From positions 1-18,873 of the forward strand of contig CAZPQQ010000063.1 in NCBI GenBank assembly GCA_964588665.1: a stretch of DNA of 18,873 nucleotides, written 5' to 3'. Shown piece by piece: positions 1 through 7,625 of the stretch (position 1 is the first letter of the stretch; every line of letters begins with the position of its first letter). Source of the DNA: UBA2160 sp964588665 (lineage in GTDB: Bacteria > Chloroflexota > Dehalococcoidia > Lucifugimonadales > UBA1123). The notes below the pieces were generated by a model. The model saw only the letters and a program-made list of their open reading frames with translations. It did not search any database and was not told where the DNA came from. A program made the translations under genes and the position numbers.

Positions 1-636
1 ACAGGGGGGTATATACAATCTATACGCCACGCTGCGAGCAATGTCAAGCGAGTCTCGGTTACCGCTGAGGAGCATTGCGCATTGATGGCAACCGGAGGCG
101 GGTAATGTACTAATGATAACATGATATGACAGGCGATGCACACGCTCACAACTCGAAGATTAGAGCTTGACGCTAACACATATATTACGGAGAGCATTAA
201 TGGCAGCCAGTCTCTCGATCAACGTCCGCAGCAGTGTTGGACGTGTTCCGATGGGACCCGACCGATTTGTTCAGCCGCCGACCAGCGCCAAGATGAGATG
301 AATGTTCATTCCGATTGGAGCGATCGTGATACGCCCGTTGGACACCGTACTGCCTCATCTTGGTCTAGGCAATCAGCCGTACATTGGTCAGAGGTTCCGT
401 TTTCTCTCCGCACGCTCCGCAAACGCATTGAGGCCTTCGGCCAGGCGTGATGCGCCACAGGCGACGATTCGCACGATGCCACCCTCTCGCCTCGAACGCT
501 GTCCACCTGCCCGATTCGCCGTCTGAGCCGTCGATGTTCTGCATCCCTGCCTTCGCTGGTACAATTGGACGGTCCAATCCAGCGTGAGGCGCCGCATTTG
601 GAGCAGCAAGCACCGGAAGAGACCCAGTACGAGTCG
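1..636. other. Gene-free stretch upstream of mutS2
   Basis: I see no recognisable gene here. Open frames exist on both strands but none resembles a known family, and they overlap one another. The best translation-like signal is GGAGAG at 189-194, five bases before ATG 200. It opens a 33-codon frame that ends in TGA at 299-301, and the same frame restarts at once at ATG 302 and runs to 526. The product is unrecognised and arginine/proline-rich towards its end, so I do not call it a gene. The last 80 bases carry the probable mutS2 promoter. A degenerate hairpin-like unit at about 540-562 (CCCTGCCTTCGCTGG core) resembles a common dispersed repeat that translates as PAKAG. Confidence 0.5.
557..565 (+). 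promoter_or_regulatory. Extended -10 promoter of mutS2-fmt
   Basis: The sequence TGGTACAAT reads as an extended -10 (TGn followed by TACAAT, five of six matches to TATAAT). No good -35 is visible, which suits an extended -10. Transcription should start near 571-573. The longest mutS2 frame begins with a TTG at 565, inside this -10, so that codon could not be in the transcript. This supports a start at 637 or 655. Confidence 0.5.
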
Positions 637-3069
637 ATGCCCGAACAGCCGTCTATGTCTGAAGCCGAGCAGCTACAGGACAAGACGCTGAGGCTGCTCG
701 ACTACGACACGATTCGAGAGCAACTCGCGAACAACACCACGTTCTTCGAGGCGCGGAAACTTGCCTTGGAGCTGAGCCCGTCCTTCGACGAATACGAGGT
801 CGAGCGGCTTCAGAATGAGACCGCCGATGCGCGGGCGCTGCTCGACGAACTCGGCGACCTGATCCTTGAATCGCGCGTCGACACGTCGGAGTCCGTGGCT
901 CGCGCCGCGCTCGGCGGCGTTCTGACCGGCAACGACCTGCTGGCCGTGGCCGAGTCACTCGAAGTCCATCGCCGTGCGCGTTCGTCCGTGCTCCGAGGCG
1001 CGGAGAAAGCCCCGTTGCTTGCAGACATCGCTCGCATCATCCCGGACCTTCAGGAGCTGCAACGCCAGGTACGCGCCAAAATAGGGCGTCGAGGCGCGGT
1101 GGTGGACGGCGCGTCGCCGAACCTGCGAGGGCTGAGAACTCAGGTGCGGCAGGCCTATGAACGGGTTACCGAGGCGCTCAGCGGCTTCATGCAGTCGTCG
1201 GCTGGTCGCGAGACGCTTCAGGATTCCGTGATATCCGTCAGAGGCGAGAGGCTTGTCGTGCCGGTGAAGGCGTCGATGCGCCACCGGGTGGAGGGCATCG
1301 TCCACGACGCGTCCAACTCCGGGGCCACGCTGTTCATCGAGCCGTTCGCAACGGTCGAACTCGGCAACTCCTGGCGCGAACTCTCGCTGGAGGAAGAGCG
1401 CGAGGTGCTTCGCGTTCTGCGGGACCTGTCGTCTTTGGTCGGCGCCGTGGCCGACGACATCCGCCTGGCGAACAGGCTCACGGCTAACATTGACTTCGCG
1501 CTGGCCCGCGCTCGATACAGCCACCGGCTGCAGGCCGTCCAGGCGACAATGCGCTGGCCCTCGGACGAAGAGGAAGATGCCTCCGGCGAACCGAAGAATA
1601 CCCTGCGCTTGCTCAAGGCTCGTCACCCGATGCTCGGACGGGACGTCGTGCCGCTTACGCTTGGCATCGGCCCTGGTTGGACCGCCCTTGTAATTACGGG
1701 TCCGAACACCGGCGGCAAGACCGTGGCGATGAAGACCGTAGGCCTGCTGGCGCTCATGCACCAGGCGGGCCTCCAGATACCCGCCGAAGAGGGCAGCGCG
1801 TTGCCCGTGTTCCAAGGCATCTACGCCGACATCGGCGACCAGCAGAGCATCGCGGACTCGGTCTCGACGTTTGGGTCGCACATCGGCAACGTCGTCGACA
1901 TCCTCAAGCACGCCACGTCTCGGTCGCTGGTCCTGATGGACGAGCTCGGAACGAGCACGGACCCCGAGGAAGGGTCGGCGCTGGCAAAAGCCATCATCGG
2001 CCACCTGGCCAAACGCCGGATCCCAATGATCGTCACGACGCACCATCGCAACGTCGCCGCCTTCGCCGAGGCGTCGGAGAACATCTCGAACGCCAGCTTC
2101 CAGCTCGAACCAGACACGCTGAGACCCACCTACGAGCTCACCATGGGCGTGCCAGGCAGGAGCTACGCCATGGCGGTCGCCGAGAGATTGGGGCTCCCCG
2201 AGGAGATCATGGAGGCGAGCCGCTCACTCCTCGAACCCCAGCACATGCGCTTCGAGGACTGGCTCAACGAGCTGCAGGAAGACCGACACTCGTTGCAGAC
2301 CAACCTCGAGGAGAGCGAAAGGGCGAGGGCGGATGCGGAGGCGATCCGGAATCGTCTCGAAGAACAGGTCGAATACTTGGCCGACCACCGCGACGACATG
2401 CTGGACAATGCCAAACGCGGGATCGAAGCCCACTTCGATGCCGTTCGACAGAAGCTTCGAGGTATGGAAGCTTCGCTGTCTTGGTCCGTCCCGGCAGGCA
2501 GTCCGCCCGAGGCCAGAAGCATCGTCGAAGAGATTCGCCAAGAAGTAGAGCAGGTCGAAGAGGAGCAGGCAAAGCTCGAACCGACGCCCTCCCCGAGACG
2601 TGAGCGCGTCGAAGAGCGGCCAATCGGCGTCGGCGACACGGTGTTCGTCCGCGGACTCAACCTCGAAGGGATCGTGGCCGAGCTGTCGTCCAAGTCTAAA
2701 GAAGCGGAAATCGCCGTCGGCAACGTGCGCATCAACGTCGACCGCACCCGGCTCGCGAGGGTCGAGGTCGAACACGTAGGGAATGAGGCCGAGGACAGCG
2801 CCCCGGTCAGGATGGCGCCGCCGCCCGAAGACAGAGAGTTGGATCTCCGCGGAATGCGGGCGGACGAAGCATTGAGCCAGGTCGAAGGCTTCCTCGATCG
2901 TGCGATGTTGGACGACTTGAGCACCGTTCGAATAATCCACGGACGCGGCACGGGCGCTCTGCGAGAAGCCGTCCGCGACCACCTGAACCACCACCCCCTT
3001 GTGCAGGATTTTGGCCCCGAGCCGCGCGAGAGAGGCGGCAACGGCGCGACCTGGGTCACGATGAGCTGA
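637..3069 (+). CDS. mutS2: Endonuclease MutS2 (MutS-family ATPase with Smr domain)
   Basis: Branched-DNA-binding MutS paralogue. In the family it is linked to suppression of homologous recombination or, in some bacteria, rescue of collided ribosomes; it is not the mismatch-repair MutS. Numbered from 637 (810 aa), the Walker A motif GPNTGGKT is at residues 355-362 and Walker B LVLMDELG has its Asp at 435. A long charged coiled-coil clamp covers about 520-630, a small KOW-like barrel starts at GDTVFVRG (666-673), and the C-terminal Smr nuclease domain runs from LDLRG (about 735) through HGRGTG (768-773). All expected parts are present and length is normal. Start choice: the frame is open back to TTG 565, but that lies in the promoter. 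ATG 637 has a distant GGAAGAG, and ATG 655 is also possible. It is followed after 27 bases by fmt. Confidence 0.93.
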   Translation: MPEQPSMSEAEQLQDKTLRLLDYDTIREQLANNTTFFEARKLALELSPSFDEYEVERLQNETADARALLDELGDLILESRVDTSESVARAALGGVLTGNDLLAVAESLEVHRRARSSVLRGAEKAPLLADIARIIPDLQELQRQVRAKIGRRGAVVDGASPNLRGLRTQVRQAYERVTEALSGFMQSSAGRETLQDSVISVRGERLVVPVKASMRHRVEGIVHDASNSGATLFIEPFATVELGNSWRELSLEEEREVLRVLRDLSSLVGAVADDIRLANRLTANIDFALARARYSHRLQAVQATMRWPSDEEEDASGEPKNTLRLLKARHPMLGRDVVPLTLGIGPGWTALVITGPNTGGKTVAMKTVGLLALMHQAGLQIPAEEGSALPVFQGIYADIGDQQSIADSVSTFGSHIGNVVDILKHATSRSLVLMDELGTSTDPEEGSALAKAIIGHLAKRRIPMIVTTHHRNVAAFAEASENISNASFQLEPDTLRPTYELTMGVPGRSYAMAVAERLGLPEEIMEASRSLLEPQHMRFEDWLNELQEDRHSLQTNLEESERARADAEAIRNRLEEQVEYLADHRDDMLDNAKRGIEAHFDAVRQKLRGMEASLSWSVPAGSPPEARSIVEEIRQEVEQVEEEQAKLEPTPSPRRERVEERPIGVGDTVFVRGLNLEGIVAELSSKSKEAEIAVGNVRINVDRTRLARVEVEHVGNEAEDSAPVRMAPPPEDRELDLRGMRADEALSQVEGFLDRAMLDDLSTVRIIHGRGTGALREAVRDHLNHHPLVQDFGPEPRERGGNGATWVTMS

Positions 3070-3096
3070 CCGGCCCCGGCGCCACGGAGCATTGCG

Positions 3097-4062
3097 TTGA
3101 CCGAAAGCAGCACTCAATCCCTCCGCATCGTGTTCATGGGCACGCCGGATTTCGCTTTGCCCGCACTGAGCGGCCTAGTCGACGTCGGTCATATGGTCGT
3201 CGCGGTGTTTGCACGTCCGGACCGTCGCGTGGGCAGAGGCAGGAGCGCCGCGACACCGCCCATTGGGGCCTTCGCCGAAGAGCGAGGTTTGCCCTTATTC
3301 GAGCCCGTGTCGTTGAGGCGAGACGCCGAGGCTCGCGAGCGGATCGCCTCCCTGGCGCCGGACGTCATCGTGGTTGCCGCGTATGGCGCGTTCCTCCCCG
3401 ACGAGACGCTCGCTGTCCCCAGGCTTGGCTGCCTGAACATCCACCCGTCGTTGCTCCCGCGACACAGAGGTCCGTCGCCGGTCCCTTCCGCCATCTTGGC
3501 CGGAGACGACGAGACGGGTGTATCGGTCATGTTGCTGGACTCTGGAATGGACTCAGGTCCGATCCTGGCCCAACGCCGCACGCCGATCGGCCCGTCGGAA
3601 TACCGGAGTGAGTTGACTCCTCGATTGTTTCTGATGGGAGCAGAGTTGTTGATCGAGACGCTGCCTGGCTGGGCTTCGGGCGAACTCAAAGCCCAGCCTC
3701 AGGACGATTCCGCGGCCACGATCACGAAGCTCTTGGACCGTGAAGACGGTCGTATTGACTGGTCACGCTCGGCGCTGAACATCGGACGGCAGATCCGCGC
3801 CTTCGATCCGTGGCCTGGCACGTACACGACGTGGCGAGGGAAGTCACTCAAGATTCTTGCCGCGCGTCCCTTACCGACAACCCAGGCCGCGGGGGCGCCC
3901 GCGGATGTAGTCGAGTTGCCTGACAACGGAACGGGCGTAGTCACGGGCGACGGCGTGCTCGAATTGACGACCGTTCAGATCGAGGGCAAGCGGCCCGCGC
4001 CCGTGCCCGAGTTCGTCCAGGGCTACCACGATTTCGTGGGGCATCGTCTGGACACGCGGTGA
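3097..4062 (+). CDS. fmt: Methionyl-tRNA formyltransferase
   Basis: Transfers a formyl group from 10-formyl-THF to Met-tRNAfMet in the cytoplasm, preparing initiator tRNA. It has 321 residues, close to the E. coli enzyme. The N-terminal Rossmann domain opens with RIVFMGTPDFALPAL. The catalytic triad of the family is visible as Asn114 and His116 in LNIHPSLLPRHRG and Asp152 in DSGMDSG; the 36-residue His-Asp spacing equals that of E. coli H108-D144. The C-terminal OB-like domain holds a conserved-looking IRAFDPWPGTY. The start is a TTG with GGAG at 3086-3089, seven bases upstream. No ATG can replace it, since the first in-frame ATG lies inside the core GTPDF motif. It is probably cotranscribed with mutS2. 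Its usual partner def is not in the window. Confidence 0.95.
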   Translation: MTESSTQSLRIVFMGTPDFALPALSGLVDVGHMVVAVFARPDRRVGRGRSAATPPIGAFAEERGLPLFEPVSLRRDAEARERIASLAPDVIVVAAYGAFLPDETLAVPRLGCLNIHPSLLPRHRGPSPVPSAILAGDDETGVSVMLLDSGMDSGPILAQRRTPIGPSEYRSELTPRLFLMGAELLIETLPGWASGELKAQPQDDSAATITKLLDREDGRIDWSRSALNIGRQIRAFDPWPGTYTTWRGKSLKILAARPLPTTQAAGAPADVVELPDNGTGVVTGDGVLELTTVQIEGKRPAPVPEFVQGYHDFVGHRLDTR

Positions 4063-4068
4063 TATAAT
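4060..4068 (+). promoter_or_regulatory. Extended -10 promoter of the CoA-transferase gene
   Basis: TGATATAAT is a perfect extended -10 (TGn plus consensus TATAAT). It begins on the fmt stop codon TGA (4060-4062), so the promoter is embedded in the end of the upstream gene. The expected start is near 4075, giving a leader of about 50 nt before ATG 4126. No clear -35 hexamer is seen, as is common for extended -10 promoters. Confidence 0.65.
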
Positions 4069-4125
4069 CGGCCCGCCTCGCTGTCCGCGGCCATCCCGGC
4101 ATCCGAAAATACCCGAGGAGCAGAC

Positions 4126-5322
4126 ATGGAAAAGGCGCTTGAAGACGTAAAGATTCTCGACCTCAGCAGAGTGCAGGCAGGTCCGTCGTGCGCGCAACTC
4201 CTGGGGTTTCTTGGGGCTGACGTCATCAAAATCGAGGACACGAACGGCGGCGACCGCACCCGTTGGGACCTGGCCCACCGGGACGACCAGGACAGCGTCT
4301 ACTTCACCATCTACAACAACAACAAACGGGCGATGACTTTGGACCTCAAGACCGAGCGCGGCAAGGAGCTGTTCGCCCAGCTTGTCGAATGGGCCGACGT
4401 GGTGCTGGAAAACTACTCGAAAGGCGTCATGGATCGGCTCGACTTCGGCTACGAACGGCTCAAAGAGATCAACCCGCGCATCGTCTACGCCTCGATCAAG
4501 GGCTTTGGCAACTGGGGACCGTACAGCGAATACAAGAGTTTCGAGACTGCGGCCCAGGCTATGGGTGGACTCATGGCCGTCAACGGCGAACCGGACGGAC
4601 CGCCCATGTCCGTCTCCATAGGCGCTGCCGACTCAGGCACGGGCCTCCACATGGCGATAGCGATTCTGGCGGCGCTGCGTCAGCGCGACAGGACGGGCGA
4701 GGGCCAGATGATCGAAGTCGCCATGCAGGACGGCGTCCTCAATCTGATGCGCATCAGCCTAATCCAGCCTCTCGCCACCGGAACATCGGGAGGCAGATCC
4801 GGCGCCAGGGGTTGGAGCGGCGTCCCAAACGTGTTCAGATGCGCCCCCGGAGGTTCCGACGACTACGTCCTCGTACACCTTCGCGGCGAGATGTGGGAGA
4901 CCGTGTTGGCCGTCATGGGGCGCGAGGACCTGCTCGGCGACGAACGCTTCGAGTCGGACGAAGCTCGGGGCGAGCGCGCCGACGAAGTGGTCGACATAGT
5001 CGAAAGCTGGTCGATGCAGCGCACCAAGCACGAAGCATTTGCCGCCCTCGCCGCCGCTGGAGTCTGGGCCGGCGCCGTCCTCAGTCCGCTCGAAACCCTG
5101 GACGACGAGCACCTCAAGCAGCGCGACATGGTCGTGACCGTCGCCGACGACGCTAGAGGCGACTACCGGATGATCGGATGTCCGTTGAAGCTGGAGAAGT
5201 CGCCCGTCACCGTCACCGCGGCCCCACGGTACAGCGAGCACACCGACGAAATCCTGACAGGGATGCTCGGCGTCTCGCCCGATGAGATATCGGAGCTGCG
5301 GGAGCAGGGCGTCATCCTGTGA
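4126..5322 (+). CDS. CaiB/BaiF CoA-transferase, formyl-CoA transferase-like
   Basis: Class III CoA-transferase that moves CoA between carboxylic acids; substrate not determinable here. The 398-aa product strongly resembles formyl-CoA:oxalate CoA-transferase (Frc). Examples are VQAGPSCAQLLGFLGADVIK near the N-terminus, NNNKRAMTLDLKT, and MQDGVLNLMRI. The catalytic Asp is residue 169 in GAADSGTG, the same number as in Oxalobacter Frc, and Gln17 also matches. The flexible glycine loop of Frc (GGGGQP-type, around residue 260) is not apparent; the region reads GARGWSGVPNVFRC and then shortens. The protein is about 30 residues shorter than Frc, so a different acyl donor or acceptor is likely. GAGGAG at 4115-4120 is five bases before the ATG. 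It has its own promoter, and no oxalyl-CoA decarboxylase neighbour is present, so oxalate use is not implied. Confidence 0.9.
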   Translation: MEKALEDVKILDLSRVQAGPSCAQLLGFLGADVIKIEDTNGGDRTRWDLAHRDDQDSVYFTIYNNNKRAMTLDLKTERGKELFAQLVEWADVVLENYSKGVMDRLDFGYERLKEINPRIVYASIKGFGNWGPYSEYKSFETAAQAMGGLMAVNGEPDGPPMSVSIGAADSGTGLHMAIAILAALRQRDRTGEGQMIEVAMQDGVLNLMRISLIQPLATGTSGGRSGARGWSGVPNVFRCAPGGSDDYVLVHLRGEMWETVLAVMGREDLLGDERFESDEARGERADEVVDIVESWSMQRTKHEAFAALAAAGVWAGAVLSPLETLDDEHLKQRDMVVTVADDARGDYRMIGCPLKLEKSPVTVTAAPRYSEHTDEILTGMLGVSPDEISELREQGVIL

Positions 5323-5482
5323 GTGGCGGTGGCGCGGCGCCTACAAATTCCCGTCCTGAACCGGTTCCGCGGATAACCGACTGTGTGTATACGGCCTGGG
5401 CCGGAACGTCCGCGATCTGGGAGCAGAGCCATCAGAGCCAGCCGACCGCCTTTCGGACCTGGCAAGGTCGCTTTTCGTGCGA

Positions 5483-5689
5483 CTAACGGCCGCGTGCGAC
5501 GCGGACCGTCCCCACGATCACGAAGAGTGCCGCTGCAACGAGGAGCGCCCAGATCGACAGCGCGGGAACGGGCGGTGCGTCGACGTTATTGTCGATGATG
5601 GTCACCGTGGCGGTCTCGCTGCCACTGTTTATCTGCACTGCAGCCGATGGATTGGACAGATTCACGTTGAAGAACTCGTCGGGTTCAAG
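5483..5689 (-). pseudogene. Orphan C-terminus: Calx-beta end plus IPTL-CTERM-like sorting tail
   Basis: The last 68 codons of an otherwise missing gene. The frame reads LEPDEFFNVNLSNPSAAVQ and then ETATVTIIDNN, the typical closing strands of a Calx-beta repeat. It continues into VPALSIWALLVAAALFVIVG and a basic end (RVARGR) before TAG. That tail (V/I-P-x-L-S-x-W, hydrophobic helix, Arg-rich end) is the layout of IPTL-CTERM-type surface sorting signals. Large secreted repeat proteins end this way. Upstream of codon 5689 the similarity stops, and within 30 bases the amidohydrolase gene ends (5716), so the body of the protein is gone. There is no start codon or RBS of its own. I read it as a remnant left by deletion or rearrangement. 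An alternative is a frameshifted or misassembled junction. Confidence 0.6.
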
Positions 5690-5715
5690 ACAGCGACGAG
5701 TTCTGAGCGGGCAGC

Positions 5716-7290
5716 CTACGTCATCGTCCGTCCTCGCCGCAGAGCGCGACCCGGAAGCGCGCCCGTGTTCTCGCCGTCGTCGATGACCACCTGCCCGTTG
5801 ACGATGACATGGTCGATGCCGACTGGGTACTGCTTCGGGTTCTCTTTCGTGGCCATGGCCTTGACCGTGACCGGGTCGAACACGACGATGTCGGCCCTGA
5901 AGCCCTCTCGCAGCAGCCCTCGGTCGGGCAGGCCGAGCCTCTGGGCAGGGAAGGACGTCATCTTGCGGATTGCTTCCGGGAGTTGCAGGTGCTTCTCGGC
6001 GCGAACGAACTCGGCCAGCACGATCGGGAAGCATCCGTACGTCCTCGGATTCGGGTACTCACCGAACAGGATCGCGTCCGAGGCGATCATGCCCGCCGGG
6101 TGGGACACGAAGGCGGGGAGCGTCTGCGCGTTAGTCCCGAGGCCGACTGTCGAGATGCCAAGGTTCTCGTCGATCAGTAGGTCGAACAGGGCGTCCTGAG
6201 GGTCCTGGCCTCGCATGTCGGCGATGTCGGTCAGCAGCCGGCCGTCGTATTTCTCGTTTTCAGGCTTGGTGAAATTGGTCAGCCAGTTGTTTTCCATTCG
6301 ATCGCGGGCCACCTCGTTCTTCATACGCGCTCGGTCGTCTAGGTCTTTGAGCGCGGCCATCAGTCGCTCCGGCCCGCCGTCCTTGGCCCAATGGGGCAGG
6401 CCGATGGTCACCGTGGTCCCGGAGTATGGGTACGTGTAGCAATCGAAGGTCACGTCCATGCCGTCATCGCGGGCGCCCTCGATGAGGCCGAGGTAGTCGA
6501 GATGGCTGCCCACCCCCTGAGCGCTCTGCCGGTAGTGCGTGAGATGGACCGGGACACCTGAGCGGCGACCGATCTCGACGGCCTCTTCCCAGGGCGCCAG
6601 CAGGCCTTTCGAACGCAGACTGGCGCGAGTGTGGGTGTGGTAGAAGCCGCCTAGCTTGGCTGTCTCCTCCGACAGCGCCACGAGCTCGTCGGTGCTGGCG
6701 TAGGCGCCGGGCGGATAGTCCAGTCCCGTCGACAGGCCCCATGCCCCCTCCTCCATCGCCTCACGCACCACCGAACGCATGTCGGCGATCTGGGCGCTAG
6801 TCGCCGGCAGGTCGTTCCAGCCGACGCCCCAGATTCGCACCGGGGAGTTGCCGAGTATGTACGCGATGTTCACGGCGACCGTGTTGTCGAACTTGCCGAG
6901 GAAGTCGGCGACGGTCAGCCAGTCGGCGGGCTCGGGCGGGTAGCCGTTCAGTCCCGAGTCGAGCCAGATGTACCTGTTCGTCTCGTCCACCGTCTTGAAC
7001 GGCGCGTGGGATATCCCGTCGATGCCGATGAGCTCGGTCGTCACGCCTTGTCGCACCTTGGGGTCATGGTGTGGCTCGCCGAGAATTGTCAGACCGGCGT
7101 GGCTGTGGAGATCGACGAAGCCGGGGCAGACGACTTTGCCCGAAGCGTCGATTGTCCGGGCGGCCTCGAGATGTCCGACGTCGCCCCGGTGCAGCGAGAC
7201 CTTCTCGTCTTGAACGCCCACCGCCGCGTGGAATCCGGGGCTCCCCGAGCCGTCGATCACGAGACCGTTGACGATGAGGAGATCGAGCAT
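5716..7290 (-). CDS. D-aminoacylase / N-acyl-D-amino-acid deacylase family amidohydrolase
   Basis: Metal-dependent amidohydrolase (TIM barrel with a small beta domain), 524 aa. The family removes acyl groups from N-acyl-D-amino acids or hydrolyses related amides. Seen: N-terminal beta domain with VNGLVIDGSG; metal motif DLHSHAG (His62, His64); GLSTGLDYPPGAYAS; YHTHTR (His218, His220); HLTHYR (His249, His252); the catalytic Asp405 in MIASDA; and the typical closing FRADIVVFDP and VNGQVV. In classic D-aminoacylases a metal-bridging Cys sits in a GNCG motif after GVTT; here that place reads GVTTELIGIDG, with Asp91 in the Cys position. Substrate is therefore uncertain. The start at ATG 7290 has AAAGGA seven bases upstream. 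It is convergent with the CoA-transferase. A foreign-looking gene tail lies directly after its stop. Confidence 0.9.
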   Translation of the reverse strand: MLDLLIVNGLVIDGSGSPGFHAAVGVQDEKVSLHRGDVGHLEAARTIDASGKVVCPGFVDLHSHAGLTILGEPHHDPKVRQGVTTELIGIDGISHAPFKTVDETNRYIWLDSGLNGYPPEPADWLTVADFLGKFDNTVAVNIAYILGNSPVRIWGVGWNDLPATSAQIADMRSVVREAMEEGAWGLSTGLDYPPGAYASTDELVALSEETAKLGGFYHTHTRASLRSKGLLAPWEEAVEIGRRSGVPVHLTHYRQSAQGVGSHLDYLGLIEGARDDGMDVTFDCYTYPYSGTTVTIGLPHWAKDGGPERLMAALKDLDDRARMKNEVARDRMENNWLTNFTKPENEKYDGRLLTDIADMRGQDPQDALFDLLIDENLGISTVGLGTNAQTLPAFVSHPAGMIASDAILFGEYPNPRTYGCFPIVLAEFVRAEKHLQLPEAIRKMTSFPAQRLGLPDRGLLREGFRADIVVFDPVTVKAMATKENPKQYPVGIDHVIVNGQVVIDDGENTGALPGRALRRGRTMT

Positions 7291-7401
7291 GGGAGGTTCC
7301 TTTCGGCGACGCGAAGTCGGCAGTCGATATCTGGCCGGATAGTATCAGGTTTATCGCGACGGCGGAATGCTGATGGACGTGGCCGGCCGGCTCGCCGCGT
7401 G

Positions 7402-7407
7402 TACAAT
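7402..7407 (+). promoter_or_regulatory. Candidate -10 of the DUF971-HAD operon
   Basis: TACAAT at 7402-7407 follows GTG and resembles the -10 seen before mutS2. The TG is directly adjacent rather than one base away, so it is not a proper extended -10, and no -35 at 16-18 bp is convincing. A start near 7414 would give a leader of about 210 nt before ATG 7626. It lies in the divergent space with the amidohydrolase gene (start 7290). Confidence 0.35.
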
Positions 7408-7413
7408 AAGGGG

Positions 7414-7625
7414 ACCCGCGCACGAGAGCCGCCAACATGGTCGGACGCAATGCATATCCTCCGGCTGTCACGGGGTCCAGAGGGGGTCTTCCTCTGGCAA
7501 GGGGTATGGGGATGCGCCCCCAAATACACAACTATTCGGGTGGGCGGGTGGGACCAATCAATTGGTGCGGTCACACCACACCAGCGAGAATCGCGGAGTT
7601 GCACCCGACCCTCACGGAGTTATTC
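7414..7625 (+). promoter_or_regulatory. Structured leader region upstream of the DUF971 gene
   Basis: About 210 bases with no recognised gene but several local inverted repeats. CCAGAGG (7477-7483) pairs perfectly with CCTCTGG (7491-7497) around a 7-base loop. GGGG (7508-7511) pairs with CCCC (7517-7520). ACCAAT-CA-ATTGGT (7553-7566) forms a short palindrome. GCGA-GAA-TCGC (7584-7594) forms another hairpin. The frame of the next gene is open back to ATG 7437, but that extension is glycine/proline-rich and unlike the family. The RBS GGAG (7616-7619) sits clear of the last hairpin. It may be a cis-acting RNA or a small RNA; I do not recognise a known riboswitch, SRP RNA or 6S RNA signature. Confidence 0.35.

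Noticed and set aside
136..450. 104-codon open frame before mutS2
   Set aside because: Composition and content match no family, it overlaps other equally long frames on both strands, and it has no convincing RBS.
540..562. Degenerate PAKAG-type dispersed repeat unit
   Set aside because: Only a loose match to the usual extragenic repeat; one copy and imperfect arms, so not listed as a repeat feature.
955..2046. Long minus-strand open frame (363 codons) inside mutS2
   Set aside because: Antisense shadow of a well-conserved gene in high-GC DNA; the mutS2 frame carries all the domain motifs.
5323..5482. Terminator between the CoA-transferase gene and the convergent fragment
   Set aside because: Short GC hairpins (for example GAACCGGTTC) are present but without a T-run or adequate stem.
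7437..7625. 63-codon N-terminal extension of the DUF971 protein
   Set aside because: Gly/Pro-rich and unlike the family, while ATG 7626 has a well-spaced GGAG.
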